A stretch of 64,000 nt of DNA, taken from Oribacterium sp. GTDB lineage: Bacteria > Bacillota_A > Clostridia > Lachnospirales > Lachnospiraceae. Under the pieces are notes generated by a model, which was not told the origin of the DNA, did not search any database, and saw nothing but the letters and a program-made list of their open reading frames with translations. The stretch spans positions 1 through 64,000 of the forward strand of contig SFND01000011.1 of the NCBI GenBank assembly GCA_004554245.1. The letters are read 5' to 3'. How positions within the stretch are numbered: position 1 is the stretch's first letter; each line of letters starts with the position of its first letter. This document shows positions 27,052 through 35,019 of this stretch, piece after piece. The position numbers and the translations under genes are program-made.

Positions 27052-27198
27052 TCGCTGAACATTACGAATCTATGAAGAATTCTGCCTTCACTGGCTTTTC
27101 CCCATCGAACTCGCTACAATGAAATCAGTAAATCAATCGAATCCTGCATGCCTTCGAACGCACCTTACTTTTTGAAACCTCAACGAAAGGAGCTTCCC

Positions 27199-28203
27199 AT
27201 GACCCACCCGAAAAAATCTCTGAAACGAACCCTTTTCTTCACCTATCTGCTGCTCGCTTCTTTCGCATGTAAGCTCAGCGCCTTCGCCGGTGTCGCCGGG
27301 CGTGGCATCGATCCGTCCGTTCTCGAGGCCAATGCCTCCGGCCCAGGCGCACATACCGATGGCGCTTCTGCCTTGCCCGCCACCACCCAGAGTGCCACGT
27401 TGACTGCCGGTCAGGTGATAAATCAGACAGGCAGCAGTCCGGCCATGGTAGAAGCGACGGGCGCAACCGCAAATGCATCATCTGATTCCGGCGCGCCGAC
27501 CGGCATCCCAGAGACGCAGCCGGTGCAGTCACTGCTTCCGCCGACCGAAGAAGAAATCGCGAACTACTTCCAGGGCGCCTACGTCACCGGTGATTCCGTC
27601 GCCTACGGCTTCCAGCTCTACGCGAACCGCCAGAAGGGAAGCAGCGCGATCCTTCAGAACCTCGGCTTCCTCACCCGTGGCAGCTTCTCTGCACACAACG
27701 CCTTCATGGCCATCTCGAAGAAGTCCGTGCATCCGACCTACCAGGGCGCGCAGCACTTCATCTGGGATTCGCTTCAGATGGTCGGTGCGAAGCATGTCTT
27801 CATGTTCTTCGGCCTCAATGACCTGAATATCGGCGGCGTTGACAGCACGGTCGACTACTACGTCCGCCTCATCAACCAGATTCGGGCCGTGAATCCGGAC
27901 ATCGCCTTCACCATCATCAGCACGACCCCGATGTACCAGGGCTCCGAAAAGGGCAAGCTCACCAACGCAAACATCGATGCGCTGAACGCACGCATGCAGG
28001 CCCTCTGCACAGAAAACGGCTGGGGCTACCTCGACATCGCCTCTCACCTGAAGGCCGCCAACGGCACCCTCGCCGCGCAGTACTGCTCCGACCACTACGT
28101 CCACGAAACCAATGCCGCCTACGCCATCTGGCTCCAGTGCTTCCACGACTACGCACAGGAAAAACTGCTCGCTGAAAAGCTCGACACACAGACGAAGGCC
28201 TGA
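27199..28203 (+). CDS. Secreted SGNH/GDSL-type hydrolase
   Basis: 334 residues from ATG 27199 behind AAAGGAG. The start KKSLKRTLFFTYLLLASFA is a signal peptide (charged, then hydrophobic, with an AFA-type cleavage site). A Ser/Thr/Ala-rich linker runs to about residue 125. The SGNH domain has the serine block in VTGDSVAYG, MFFGLNDLNIGG with the Asn of block III, and C-terminal DHYVHETNAAY with the Asp/His pair. Such enzymes de-acetylate or de-esterify cell-surface or plant polysaccharides; the substrate is unknown. Alone on the plus strand, convergent with cbiD. Confidence 0.85.
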   Translation: MTHPKKSLKRTLFFTYLLLASFACKLSAFAGVAGRGIDPSVLEANASGPGAHTDGASALPATTQSATLTAGQVINQTGSSPAMVEATGATANASSDSGAPTGIPETQPVQSLLPPTEEEIANYFQGAYVTGDSVAYGFQLYANRQKGSSAILQNLGFLTRGSFSAHNAFMAISKKSVHPTYQGAQHFIWDSLQMVGAKHVFMFFGLNDLNIGGVDSTVDYYVRLINQIRAVNPDIAFTIISTTPMYQGSEKGKLTNANIDALNARMQALCTENGWGYLDIASHLKAANGTLAAQYCSDHYVHETNAAYAIWLQCFHDYAQEKLLAEKLDTQTKA

Positions 28204-28204
28204 A

Positions 28205-28257
28205 AAACAAAAGATGCCAACACAGAATGGAAATCCGTGTTGGCATCTTTTTCATTT
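28205..28257. terminator. Bidirectional terminator between SGNH hydrolase and cbiD
   Basis: A 14-bp perfect stem (AAAGATGCCAACAC with GTGTTGGCATCTTT) with A-rich and T-rich flanks, two bases after the SGNH stop and just before the convergent cbiD stop. Confidence 0.9.
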
Positions 28258-28259
28258 TA

Positions 28260-30134
28260 TCAACTTTTGATGCAGCAAAATCCTTCCAGCAGCCGCGCCG
28301 CGCCCGCGGTTTCCCCGACACGCCCGAAGCGCTCCGAATACACGATCACGCCGAAGTTCATCTGTCCGCGGATCCGATGCGCCATGTGCGCTTCGATCTC
28401 CCCCATGATGGAGGCCATCACCGGCACCCGCAGCCCCATCTCTTCGAGCCGCGTCAGCATCTCCTCGGTCGTCGTCGCCTTCCGCATCGCCGCCACCTGC
28501 GCCCGCGTACCGCCGCACAGCGCGAGATGCGCCGCGAAAATCTCCCAGCGCCCGTCCGCCACGCGACTGTGTGTGTTCATGATGCCCGCCGCGAGCTTCA
28601 CCAGCTTTCCGACGTTTCCGACCAGCAGAAAATCCGTCGCCCCATAGGACACCGCGAGGTCGATTGCCTCGCCGATGTAGTTCGAGACCTCGACGACCGG
28701 CACCCCGCGGAGCCCCAGCTGCTGCTCGACGTAACGCTGTCCGTAGTTCCCCGGCACAGCCAGGATCCGCCGCGCACTTCGGCCAATGTCTCCATCATCC
28801 TTCCGCCCGCTTCCTGTCGCCTCCGTCTGTTTGCCATGCGCTGCGGGCGACTGCAGCTGTCCCACAGCTTCATCTGCTGCCGTCCGTTCTTCGGAAGTTT
28901 CCGTTTTCTGGTCTGCGGACACCTCTTCCTTCCGCAGCGTCTGCGTCTCCGAAACAGCGGCATCCTCCATCGCGAGCACCTGCCGGATCAAAGTTTCCGC
29001 TTTCTGGTCTGCGGACACCTCTTCCTTCCTCAGCGTCTCCGTCTTCGAAACAGCGGCATCCTCCATCGCGAGCACCTGCCGGATCGAGGTTTCGATCGTC
29101 GCGACGATCGCGGCCTCCGACATCGGCTCTACGATGCCGGTCGTCCCGAGGATCGAGATGCCGCCCTCGATCCCGAGCATCGGATTAAAGGTCCGCTGTG
29201 CGAGCTCTGCGCCCGCCGGCACCGAAATCGTGATCAGATAGCAAGGCTTCTCCGATCGTTCTGATTTTTCATTTCCTTCATTCAGGCACTTCGATCTGAT
29301 GTATTCAGCGTCCGGTTTTCCATCCACATGTTTCAGCTTGTTTTCCATCTCGAGGGATGGTGTACATCCCTCGGTCCGACGCTTCTCGTCATCCTCGAAC
29401 GCGTCCAGCACCTGCTGCACCGCGTCAAAGATCATCTGGCGCGGCACGCGATTGATCGCGCTCTGCCCGACCGCCTGCTCGAGCCCCGGCTTCGTCACCC
29501 GGCCGACGCCCACGCCACCGGTGAGATACAGCCGTCCATCCGCAGACACAAACGCGCCTTCTGGCACAAGCACGGATGTCTCTCTTGAGGACGCATGTGT
29601 CTGCTCAGGGTTCTTTCGCATGCTACCCGCCGCTTCGGAATCCTTTCCTTGCCACATATATCTGCCCGCCTTCAGATTTCCAGCGTCTGATGTCACGATC
29701 TTCTCTGAAGCCCTCTTACAGACCTGAATACACGCCCGGATCTCCGTGCCGTTCGTGACATCCGGATCATCGCCGGCGTCCTTTCTGGTCGCGAAGCCGC
29801 CATCCGCCGTCGGATACACCGCAAGCGTCACCCGCTGATCAAACGATCTCGAGTCACTTTCCGCGGATCCCACCCGCTGCAGCGGTGACCGTCCATCGCT
29901 GTTCTGCTGCGTTCCACGATTCGCTCGATTATCTGCGATCTCCGCATGAAGCTTCGCTGCAGCGACGTCCACCTGCACGCGCTTCCTGCTCTCCGGCAGT
30001 CGCACGGTCACCTCCGACCGGACCTGTCCGGTGAGGAGCCGCAGCATCGCAGCCTGCGCGCACGCCGCTGCGCAGGTGCCGGTCGTCAGCCCGCAGCGAA
30101 GCTTCTTCTGATTTTTGAAAACAAATTCGTTCAT
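28260..30134 (-). CDS. cbiD: Cobalt-precorrin-5B C1-methyltransferase, greatly enlarged
   Basis: 624 residues against a usual 360-380. ATG behind GGAGGAGCGTAC and overlapping the btuD-like stop (ATGA). Core motifs are present in order: LRCGLTTGTCAAACAQAAM, VSVPAGAE-like ISVPAGAELAQRTFNPMLGIEGGISILGTTGIVEPMSE, AVPGNYGQRYV, VEVSNYIGEAIDLAV, FLLVGNVGKLVKLAAGIMNTHS. Between them are at least four Ser/Glu/Lys/Asp-rich inserts (about 70-110, 125-205, 255-305 and 355-450). The last contains two 32-residue tandem copies (LAMEDAAVS.T.TLRKEEVS). Reading frames and core residues are intact, so the inserts are probably tolerated loops. Confidence 0.93.
   Translation of the reverse strand: MNEFVFKNQKKLRCGLTTGTCAAACAQAAMLRLLTGQVRSEVTVRLPESRKRVQVDVAAAKLHAEIADNRANRGTQQNSDGRSPLQRVGSAESDSRSFDQRVTLAVYPTADGGFATRKDAGDDPDVTNGTEIRACIQVCKRASEKIVTSDAGNLKAGRYMWQGKDSEAAGSMRKNPEQTHASSRETSVLVPEGAFVSADGRLYLTGGVGVGRVTKPGLEQAVGQSAINRVPRQMIFDAVQQVLDAFEDDEKRRTEGCTPSLEMENKLKHVDGKPDAEYIRSKCLNEGNEKSERSEKPCYLITISVPAGAELAQRTFNPMLGIEGGISILGTTGIVEPMSEAAIVATIETSIRQVLAMEDAAVSKTETLRKEEVSADQKAETLIRQVLAMEDAAVSETQTLRKEEVSADQKTETSEERTAADEAVGQLQSPAAHGKQTEATGSGRKDDGDIGRSARRILAVPGNYGQRYVEQQLGLRGVPVVEVSNYIGEAIDLAVSYGATDFLLVGNVGKLVKLAAGIMNTHSRVADGRWEIFAAHLALCGGTRAQVAAMRKATTTEEMLTRLEEMGLRVPVMASIMGEIEAHMAHRIRGQMNFGVIVYSERFGRVGETAGAARLLEGFCCIKS
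28894..29085. repeat. 96-bp tandem duplication inside cbiD
   Basis: Two 96-bp copies, 28894-28989 and 28990-29085, differ at only a few bases. The period is a multiple of three, so the frame is kept. The unit includes the last codons of the conserved helix after SEAAIVATIETS plus a low-complexity tail. Confidence 0.9.
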
Positions 30135-31048
30135 GTACGCTCCTCCGCGCGTCCGTACAGCAGCCGGAATTCCTCCGCACTGATGTCATAGAGCGGCGCG
30201 ATGATCTCCTCGCGGAAGATCTCCTCCGGTGTGCCGCTGTGCCCGGCATGGCCGTCCTTCACGGTCAGCAGCTGATCCGCGAGCAGCCGTGCGAGCTCGA
30301 TCTCGTGAAGCGACGCCACGATCGTCATCCCGGCCTGTGACTTCGCCCGCAGCACCCGAAGAAGCTGCAGCTTATAGTGGATGTCGAGGTAGCCGGTCGG
30401 CTCATCGAGGATGAGAAGCTTCGGGTCCTGTGCCAGTGCCCGCGCGAGCAGCACCCGCTGCTTCTGTCCGTCACTCAGCTCCCGGAAATCCCGCTCCCGA
30501 AGCTCCATGACATCCATGGCCTCCATCGCGTCCTTCACCTGCACTTCGTCCTCTGCATCGAGCCGCCCCAGTCGCCCGGTATATGGATAGCGACCGAGCG
30601 ATACCACATCCCGCACGGTCATGAGCTCCGGCTTCGCCCGATCCGTCAGCATGACCGCGAGCTCCCGCGCGAGCGCCTCCCCGGAGTAGCGCTGCAGATC
30701 CCGGCCATCCAGTGTCACGGTCCCCTGCATCGGCAGAAGCGCCCGGGACAGCGTCCTCAGCACGGTCGACTTCCCCGCGCCATTCGGCCCGATCAGCACG
30801 AGGATCCCGCCCCGCGGCACTTCGAAGCTGAGCCCGTCCAGCACGACCTTCCCATGATAGCCCGCTATCACATCGCGCACAGCCATGTGATGCGCTCCAG
30901 CCATCGCTGCCCCCGTGCTTTCCGTCGCCAAACTGCGCAACACATCGCCCGTACCATCTTCCATCACAGAAGCGTCCTTCCCAGCCGCATCGATGGTCCG
31001 CATTTCCTGCACTCGCTGTTCCTTTTTTCGATTCTGTTCGCGCATCAT
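30131..31048 (-). CDS. btuD: ABC transporter ATPase, cobalamin/iron-chelate type (BtuD/FecE-like)
   Basis: 305 residues from ATG 31048 behind GGGGGAG, overlapping the permease stop by 4 bases. Walker A LIGPNGAGKSTVLRTL, Q-loop region, signature ELSDGQKQRVLLARAL, Walker B LLILDEPTGYLD and His switch ASLHEIE. The first 55 residues (to GAHHMAVRDVIAGY) are a charged, non-conserved extension. Its ATGA overlap with cbiD and the permease upstream argue for corrinoid or cobinamide uptake, though iron-siderophore transporters look the same. Confidence 0.88.
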   Translation of the reverse strand: MMREQNRKKEQRVQEMRTIDAAGKDASVMEDGTGDVLRSLATESTGAAMAGAHHMAVRDVIAGYHGKVVLDGLSFEVPRGGILVLIGPNGAGKSTVLRTLSRALLPMQGTVTLDGRDLQRYSGEALARELAVMLTDRAKPELMTVRDVVSLGRYPYTGRLGRLDAEDEVQVKDAMEAMDVMELRERDFRELSDGQKQRVLLARALAQDPKLLILDEPTGYLDIHYKLQLLRVLRAKSQAGMTIVASLHEIELARLLADQLLTVKDGHAGHSGTPEEIFREEIIAPLYDISAEEFRLLYGRAEERT

Positions 31049-32040
31049 CTCCCCCTCTCCTGCAGCAGCATCCAAATGACGACCGGCGCGCCGATCAGCG
31101 AGGTGACGGTCGAGATATTGAGCTCGGTCGGGCTGAGCCATGTGCGCGCCAGGAGGTCGCAGGCCGCCGTGAACGCCGCGCCGCCGAGGAATGCTGCCGG
31201 TATCAGCACGCGTGACTCCGAGGTACGGAGCAGGCGTCGCATGATGTACGGGGCCGCCACGCCAACGAAGCTGATCGGGCCGGCGAAGGCGGTGACGGTC
31301 GCCGACAGGATACTCGAGAGCAGGATGAGGATCGTGCGGAAGCGCCGGACATCGACCCCGAGGGAGCGCGCGTAGCCCTCCCCGAGCCGGAACGCGCCGA
31401 TCTGCTTCGACATCGCAAAAATCAGCGCCATCGTCACGCCCACGACCGCGAGCGACACGCGCACATCCTGCCAGTCCGCGCCCGAAAACGAGCCGAGCGA
31501 CCAGCCGTGCAGGTTCACGATGTCCGCGTCCTCCGCGAAGGTGATGAGGAAATCGGTGATCGCACTCGCGACGTAGCCGATCATGATGCCGCCGATCAGA
31601 ATCGACGCCATGTGCTGTACGCGCTTCGAGATCAGGAGGATGAAGCCGGTCGACAGGAGGGCGCCAATGAAGGCGGCCACGACATTGATGGCTGCGCTGG
31701 TGGTGCGGAGCCTGGTCAGGGTGAGCAGCATCGACAGCGTGACGGTCAGCTTCGCACCACTCGAGATGCCGAGAATGTAGGGCCCGGCGATCGGATTTTC
31801 GAAGAAGGTCTGGAGCAGGAAGCCGCTCAGCGCGAGCGCACCGCCGAGGATCATCGCGAGGCAGACGCGCGGCAGGCGGATGCGCCAGAGGATGGTCTGC
31901 GACACGAGATCCGCGCGCAGTGCGACCGTACCGACGGAGACATTGGCATAAAAAATAAGAAGAAGCACGAAAAAAAGGCATGCGAATACGATCACATACC
32001 GCCGCGTGCGTCTTCGGTTTTCCCGCTGAAATTCACTCAT
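31045..32040 (-). CDS. btuC: FecCD-family ABC permease (BtuC-like)
   Basis: 331 residues from ATG 32040 behind AAAGGGA. About nine to ten membrane spans. Family marks: WRIRLPRVCLAMILGGALALSG, NPIAGPYILGISSGAKLTV, GWSLGSFSGADW, AGPISFVGVAAPYIMRRLL and a final IGAPVVIWML. Forms the membrane channel for vitamin B12 or ferric chelates with the ATPase and the lipoprotein on either side. Normal length. Confidence 0.9.
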   Translation of the reverse strand: MSEFQRENRRRTRRYVIVFACLFFVLLLIFYANVSVGTVALRADLVSQTILWRIRLPRVCLAMILGGALALSGFLLQTFFENPIAGPYILGISSGAKLTVTLSMLLTLTRLRTTSAAINVVAAFIGALLSTGFILLISKRVQHMASILIGGIMIGYVASAITDFLITFAEDADIVNLHGWSLGSFSGADWQDVRVSLAVVGVTMALIFAMSKQIGAFRLGEGYARSLGVDVRRFRTILILLSSILSATVTAFAGPISFVGVAAPYIMRRLLRTSESRVLIPAAFLGGAAFTAACDLLARTWLSPTELNISTVTSLIGAPVVIWMLLQERGR

Positions 32041-32100
32041 CCGCGCGTCCCTTTCTGTATACAGCATCGTTTGATGGCTTTCAGTATACTCGATTTTCGT

Positions 32101-34278
32101 TTACGCAACCTTTTTCAGGAAATGCATGTCATCCTGGTCCTGCAACATCCGGCTGACATCTTCAGCGAAGTCCGCCATACGGTCGCTCAGCTGGTAGAAG
32201 TCCTTGTCGGTCGTGTAGACATGGCCCTCCTTTACGGCCTTAAAGTCCACGAAGAGCGCATTCTTTCCGAGAAGCTCCCGGATGGAGCTGAGCGGGCGGT
32301 CGAGGGTTGCGGAGTAGATGAGGTAGTCGGCATCCTTACAGCTACTGTAGAAATCCTCAAGGGAAACCGTAACGTTGCTCTTCCGACTGCCACTGAGGCT
32401 CGACATGTCCGGCGCAAGGTAACGCGCACCGGCAAGCTCGAGCAGCTCCGGGATGTAGTCATGCGGCTGCCGCACCTGGATCTGCCCGGAGGAGTTCACA
32501 TAGAAGTAGACGACCGTCGGACGCTGATCCGCTGTCGTATCTGTACCGGCACGCCCACTGCTGGTTTCGGTAGACGACGCCTCGTTTTTCGAGTTCCTGG
32601 AAGTTTTTGTTTCTGATTTTTCTGCAGACTTCCCACTCTGAGAAGCTTCACCAGACGACGTCTCCGCATCCTTCTGTATCGCACGGATGCGGTCGCGCTC
32701 CGTCTGATACCACTGCTGCGCCTCCTCTTCGTGGCCGAACAGCGCGCCGTACACACGGATCCACTCGAGGCGGCCGAGCACGTGCGGCTCGTAGCTGGAG
32801 TAGTCGATGTAGACCGGGATGCCGAGGGCACTCAGCTTTTCGATGACCTCCGGTGAGCGGTAGATCATCGTGGATTCCAGCGCGAGGTCACAGCCCTCCC
32901 GGAGCAGCGTTTCATAGTCCGGCTCCGAGTACCTGCCGGCGAAGAGCATCGAGCCTGCCTTCATCGCAGTGCGTGCCTCGTCCACGTACCAACCCTCCTC
33001 CCGGAGACCGGAAAAGCGGATCTGGCTGACCGCGCCGAGATCACAGAGCGGGGCCATCACCGCACTCGCCGCTACATACGTCGTCGTGAGCGGCTGCTGC
33101 AGCACTGTCAGCTCCAGCGCATCGCCCTTCTTTTCCTTATTCGCGCTGTTCTCCTCCGACGCCCGCGCCGTGAAGTGACCGTTTTTTTGATCGACGCCCT
33201 GTTTTGAGCCGGACTTCGCCGCCTTCTTTTCACTTGAATTCTTCTCGGAATCCGCTTGCGCTGAGGCCTTCGGCTCAGCTATTTCCGATGACTTGTCGGC
33301 TGCCTGCGGATCTTCCGGCGCGATCAGGTAGCGGTGCAGGCCCCCGGCGGTTTCCAGCAGCTGGTACTTCGCACCGGATGCATCCTCATAGACGCTCAGA
33401 CGGAAGTACTCTGCCACATCGTTCTTCTCAGACGAAACGAACCTGAGTCCGTCGATCTCCGGTGCCGCTGACCAGTGGACACTGCTCTCCCCCACCGTAC
33501 CGGAGGCGCCAGCGGTTTTCGTGCTCGTCTCTGCCAAGGCGGTCGTGCGGTTTCCACTTCCTCCGGCGCTGCCGGAAGTTTCCGCATCTGTCACCTGCGT
33601 GGTGGCCGACTGCATTGTCCGATTCACCTCGTCGCTCGGCAGGGGATGCGCCTCGGCCATCGACGCGTCCGCCATCGGAAGCAGCGCGCTGCCGTCGAAG
33701 CTCAGCTGGTACTCGATTTCGTACGGCTTCGACATCGCGGTCGTATCGGCGAGCACCGGGATGGCCGTGTTGAGCGCTGACACCGGGATCGTCATCGCGG
33801 AGTGTCCGGCAGCGTCGGTGAAGGCGTCGTAGCGGACGCCGTCGAGCTTCATGTAATCATAGCTTGCGCTCGACCAGTGGATGTCTGCCGTCGCCTGCCC
33901 TTCCTTTACATAGAAGCCCGTCGGCGAGCTGATCGACGCGCGGCCGGAGCCCCCCGTCATCGACACCCGGATCCAGTAGCTGCCATCCGGGATCTCGGAA
34001 AGCTCGGAGAACGACAGCAGGCCGACCGCGGTCACGCTGGTGCCGGAAAGCTGCGCACCGGACGACGACTTGTCAGTATCAGCAGCAGATGACGATTCCC
34101 CCGATACTTCTGCTTTTCCCACGACCTGCGCTGATTTCGTCACAGCCACATCCGCGGCCCCTGGACGGGCACCGCATCCGGAAAGCAATAGCAAGAACAC
34201 AACCATGACTACAGCGAGCATGCGCCGCGCTGTCCTCCGATCTCTGCTGCTGTTATTCACCTTCTGCTGATTTTGCAT
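32101..34278 (-). CDS. btuF: Substrate-binding lipoprotein with extra N-terminal NEAT-like domain (BtuF/FepB-like)
   Basis: 725 residues from ATG 34278 (GGGGGT upstream); an ATG at 34284 is an alternative. Signal with lipobox LLLLSGCGA. Residues about 80-210 (DGSYWIRVSMTGGSGRASIS, IHWSSASYDYMKLDG, then IPV.ALNTAIPVLADTTAMS) resemble NEAT/iron-transport-associated domains found on clostridial binding proteins. The C-terminal half is a Peripl_BP_2 domain (MAPLCDLGAVSQIRFSG, LALESTMIYRSPEVIEKLSALGIPVYIDYSSYEPHVLGRLEW). Three S/T/K/E-rich linkers split these parts, one of them inside the binding domain. It may bind corrinoid, haem or iron chelates; context favours corrinoids. Confidence 0.82.
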   Translation of the reverse strand: MQNQQKVNNSSRDRRTARRMLAVVMVVFLLLLSGCGARPGAADVAVTKSAQVVGKAEVSGESSSAADTDKSSSGAQLSGTSVTAVGLLSFSELSEIPDGSYWIRVSMTGGSGRASISSPTGFYVKEGQATADIHWSSASYDYMKLDGVRYDAFTDAAGHSAMTIPVSALNTAIPVLADTTAMSKPYEIEYQLSFDGSALLPMADASMAEAHPLPSDEVNRTMQSATTQVTDAETSGSAGGSGNRTTALAETSTKTAGASGTVGESSVHWSAAPEIDGLRFVSSEKNDVAEYFRLSVYEDASGAKYQLLETAGGLHRYLIAPEDPQAADKSSEIAEPKASAQADSEKNSSEKKAAKSGSKQGVDQKNGHFTARASEENSANKEKKGDALELTVLQQPLTTTYVAASAVMAPLCDLGAVSQIRFSGLREEGWYVDEARTAMKAGSMLFAGRYSEPDYETLLREGCDLALESTMIYRSPEVIEKLSALGIPVYIDYSSYEPHVLGRLEWIRVYGALFGHEEEAQQWYQTERDRIRAIQKDAETSSGEASQSGKSAEKSETKTSRNSKNEASSTETSSGRAGTDTTADQRPTVVYFYVNSSGQIQVRQPHDYIPELLELAGARYLAPDMSSLSGSRKSNVTVSLEDFYSSCKDADYLIYSATLDRPLSSIRELLGKNALFVDFKAVKEGHVYTTDKDFYQLSDRMADFAEDVSRMLQDQDDMHFLKKVA

Positions 34279-34280
34279 GG

Positions 34281-34889
34281 TCATACCCCCGCGATGTCCT
34301 GCGTCAGGTCCTCATGTGGGCGATCGCCGTGCAGCCGGCCTTCGAAGTAGTGCTTCCGGCACAGTGCCACGTAGGATTCATTGCCACCCAGCATAACCTG
34401 TGCACCAGTGCGCACGATCTTTCCGTCGCTGAAACGCGTGTTGAAGTGTGCCTTCTTGCCGCACCAGCAGAGCGTCGGGATCTCCTCGAGCCGGTCCGCC
34501 AGCTCACAGAGGCGCTGCGAGCCCGGGAACAGCCGGCTCTGGAAATCCGTCATCAGGCCATAGCAGATGACCGTAATCTCCCGCTCGTCGACGATATGCG
34601 CGAAGGCCTCGACCTCCTCCGGACGCAGGAACTGCGCCTCGTCGATGATGATGACGGTTTCCTTCACGAAATCGATCGTCTCGAGCCGCTCGAGAAAACT
34701 CGACACCAGCTCGCACTCCGCGTGCAGCCCGATGCGTGACTTGATCTCACTCTTCCCATCACGCGTGTCCGTCGCCGGCTTCAGAAGATACGGCACATAG
34801 CCCTTCTCCAGATAGTTGTAGCGCACCATCAGTGCATTCGCCGTCTTACTGCTGCCCATCGCACCGTAGCGGAAAATCAGTTTTGCCAT
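34281..34889 (-). CDS. tdk: Thymidine kinase
   Basis: 202 residues from ATG 34889 behind GGGAGAG; the longer frame to 34964 is unsupported. Type II thymidine kinase: P-loop FRYGAMGSSKTANAL, IIIIDEAQFL with the catalytic glutamate, VICYGLMTDFQ (lasso start) and zinc ligands LCWCGKKAHFNTRF and LCRKHYF. Phosphorylates thymidine for salvage. Its stop codon abuts the start of the uptake lipoprotein gene, so it appears to head the uptake-cbiD operon, an unusual pairing. Confidence 0.95.
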   Translation of the reverse strand: MAKLIFRYGAMGSSKTANALMVRYNYLEKGYVPYLLKPATDTRDGKSEIKSRIGLHAECELVSSFLERLETIDFVKETVIIIDEAQFLRPEEVEAFAHIVDEREITVICYGLMTDFQSRLFPGSQRLCELADRLEEIPTLCWCGKKAHFNTRFSDGKIVRTGAQVMLGGNESYVALCRKHYFEGRLHGDRPHEDLTQDIAGV

Positions 34890-34961
34890 AACACTCTCCC
34901 TTACAAATATACTGCGTCTACTATAGCGGTCCCAGTCTCCAAATACAAGAAGCGCTCCCCA

Positions 34962-34996
34962 CAAAAAGAACGGCCTCCATCACCGAAGACCGTTCT
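34962..34996 (-). terminator. Terminator of the WYL-GH3 operon
   Basis: On the minus strand AGAACGG...CCGTTCT is followed by a T run. It lies 25 bases after the GH3 stop. Confidence 0.85.
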
Positions 34997-35019
34997 GATC
35001 ATAAAGCGTAATCCACACA

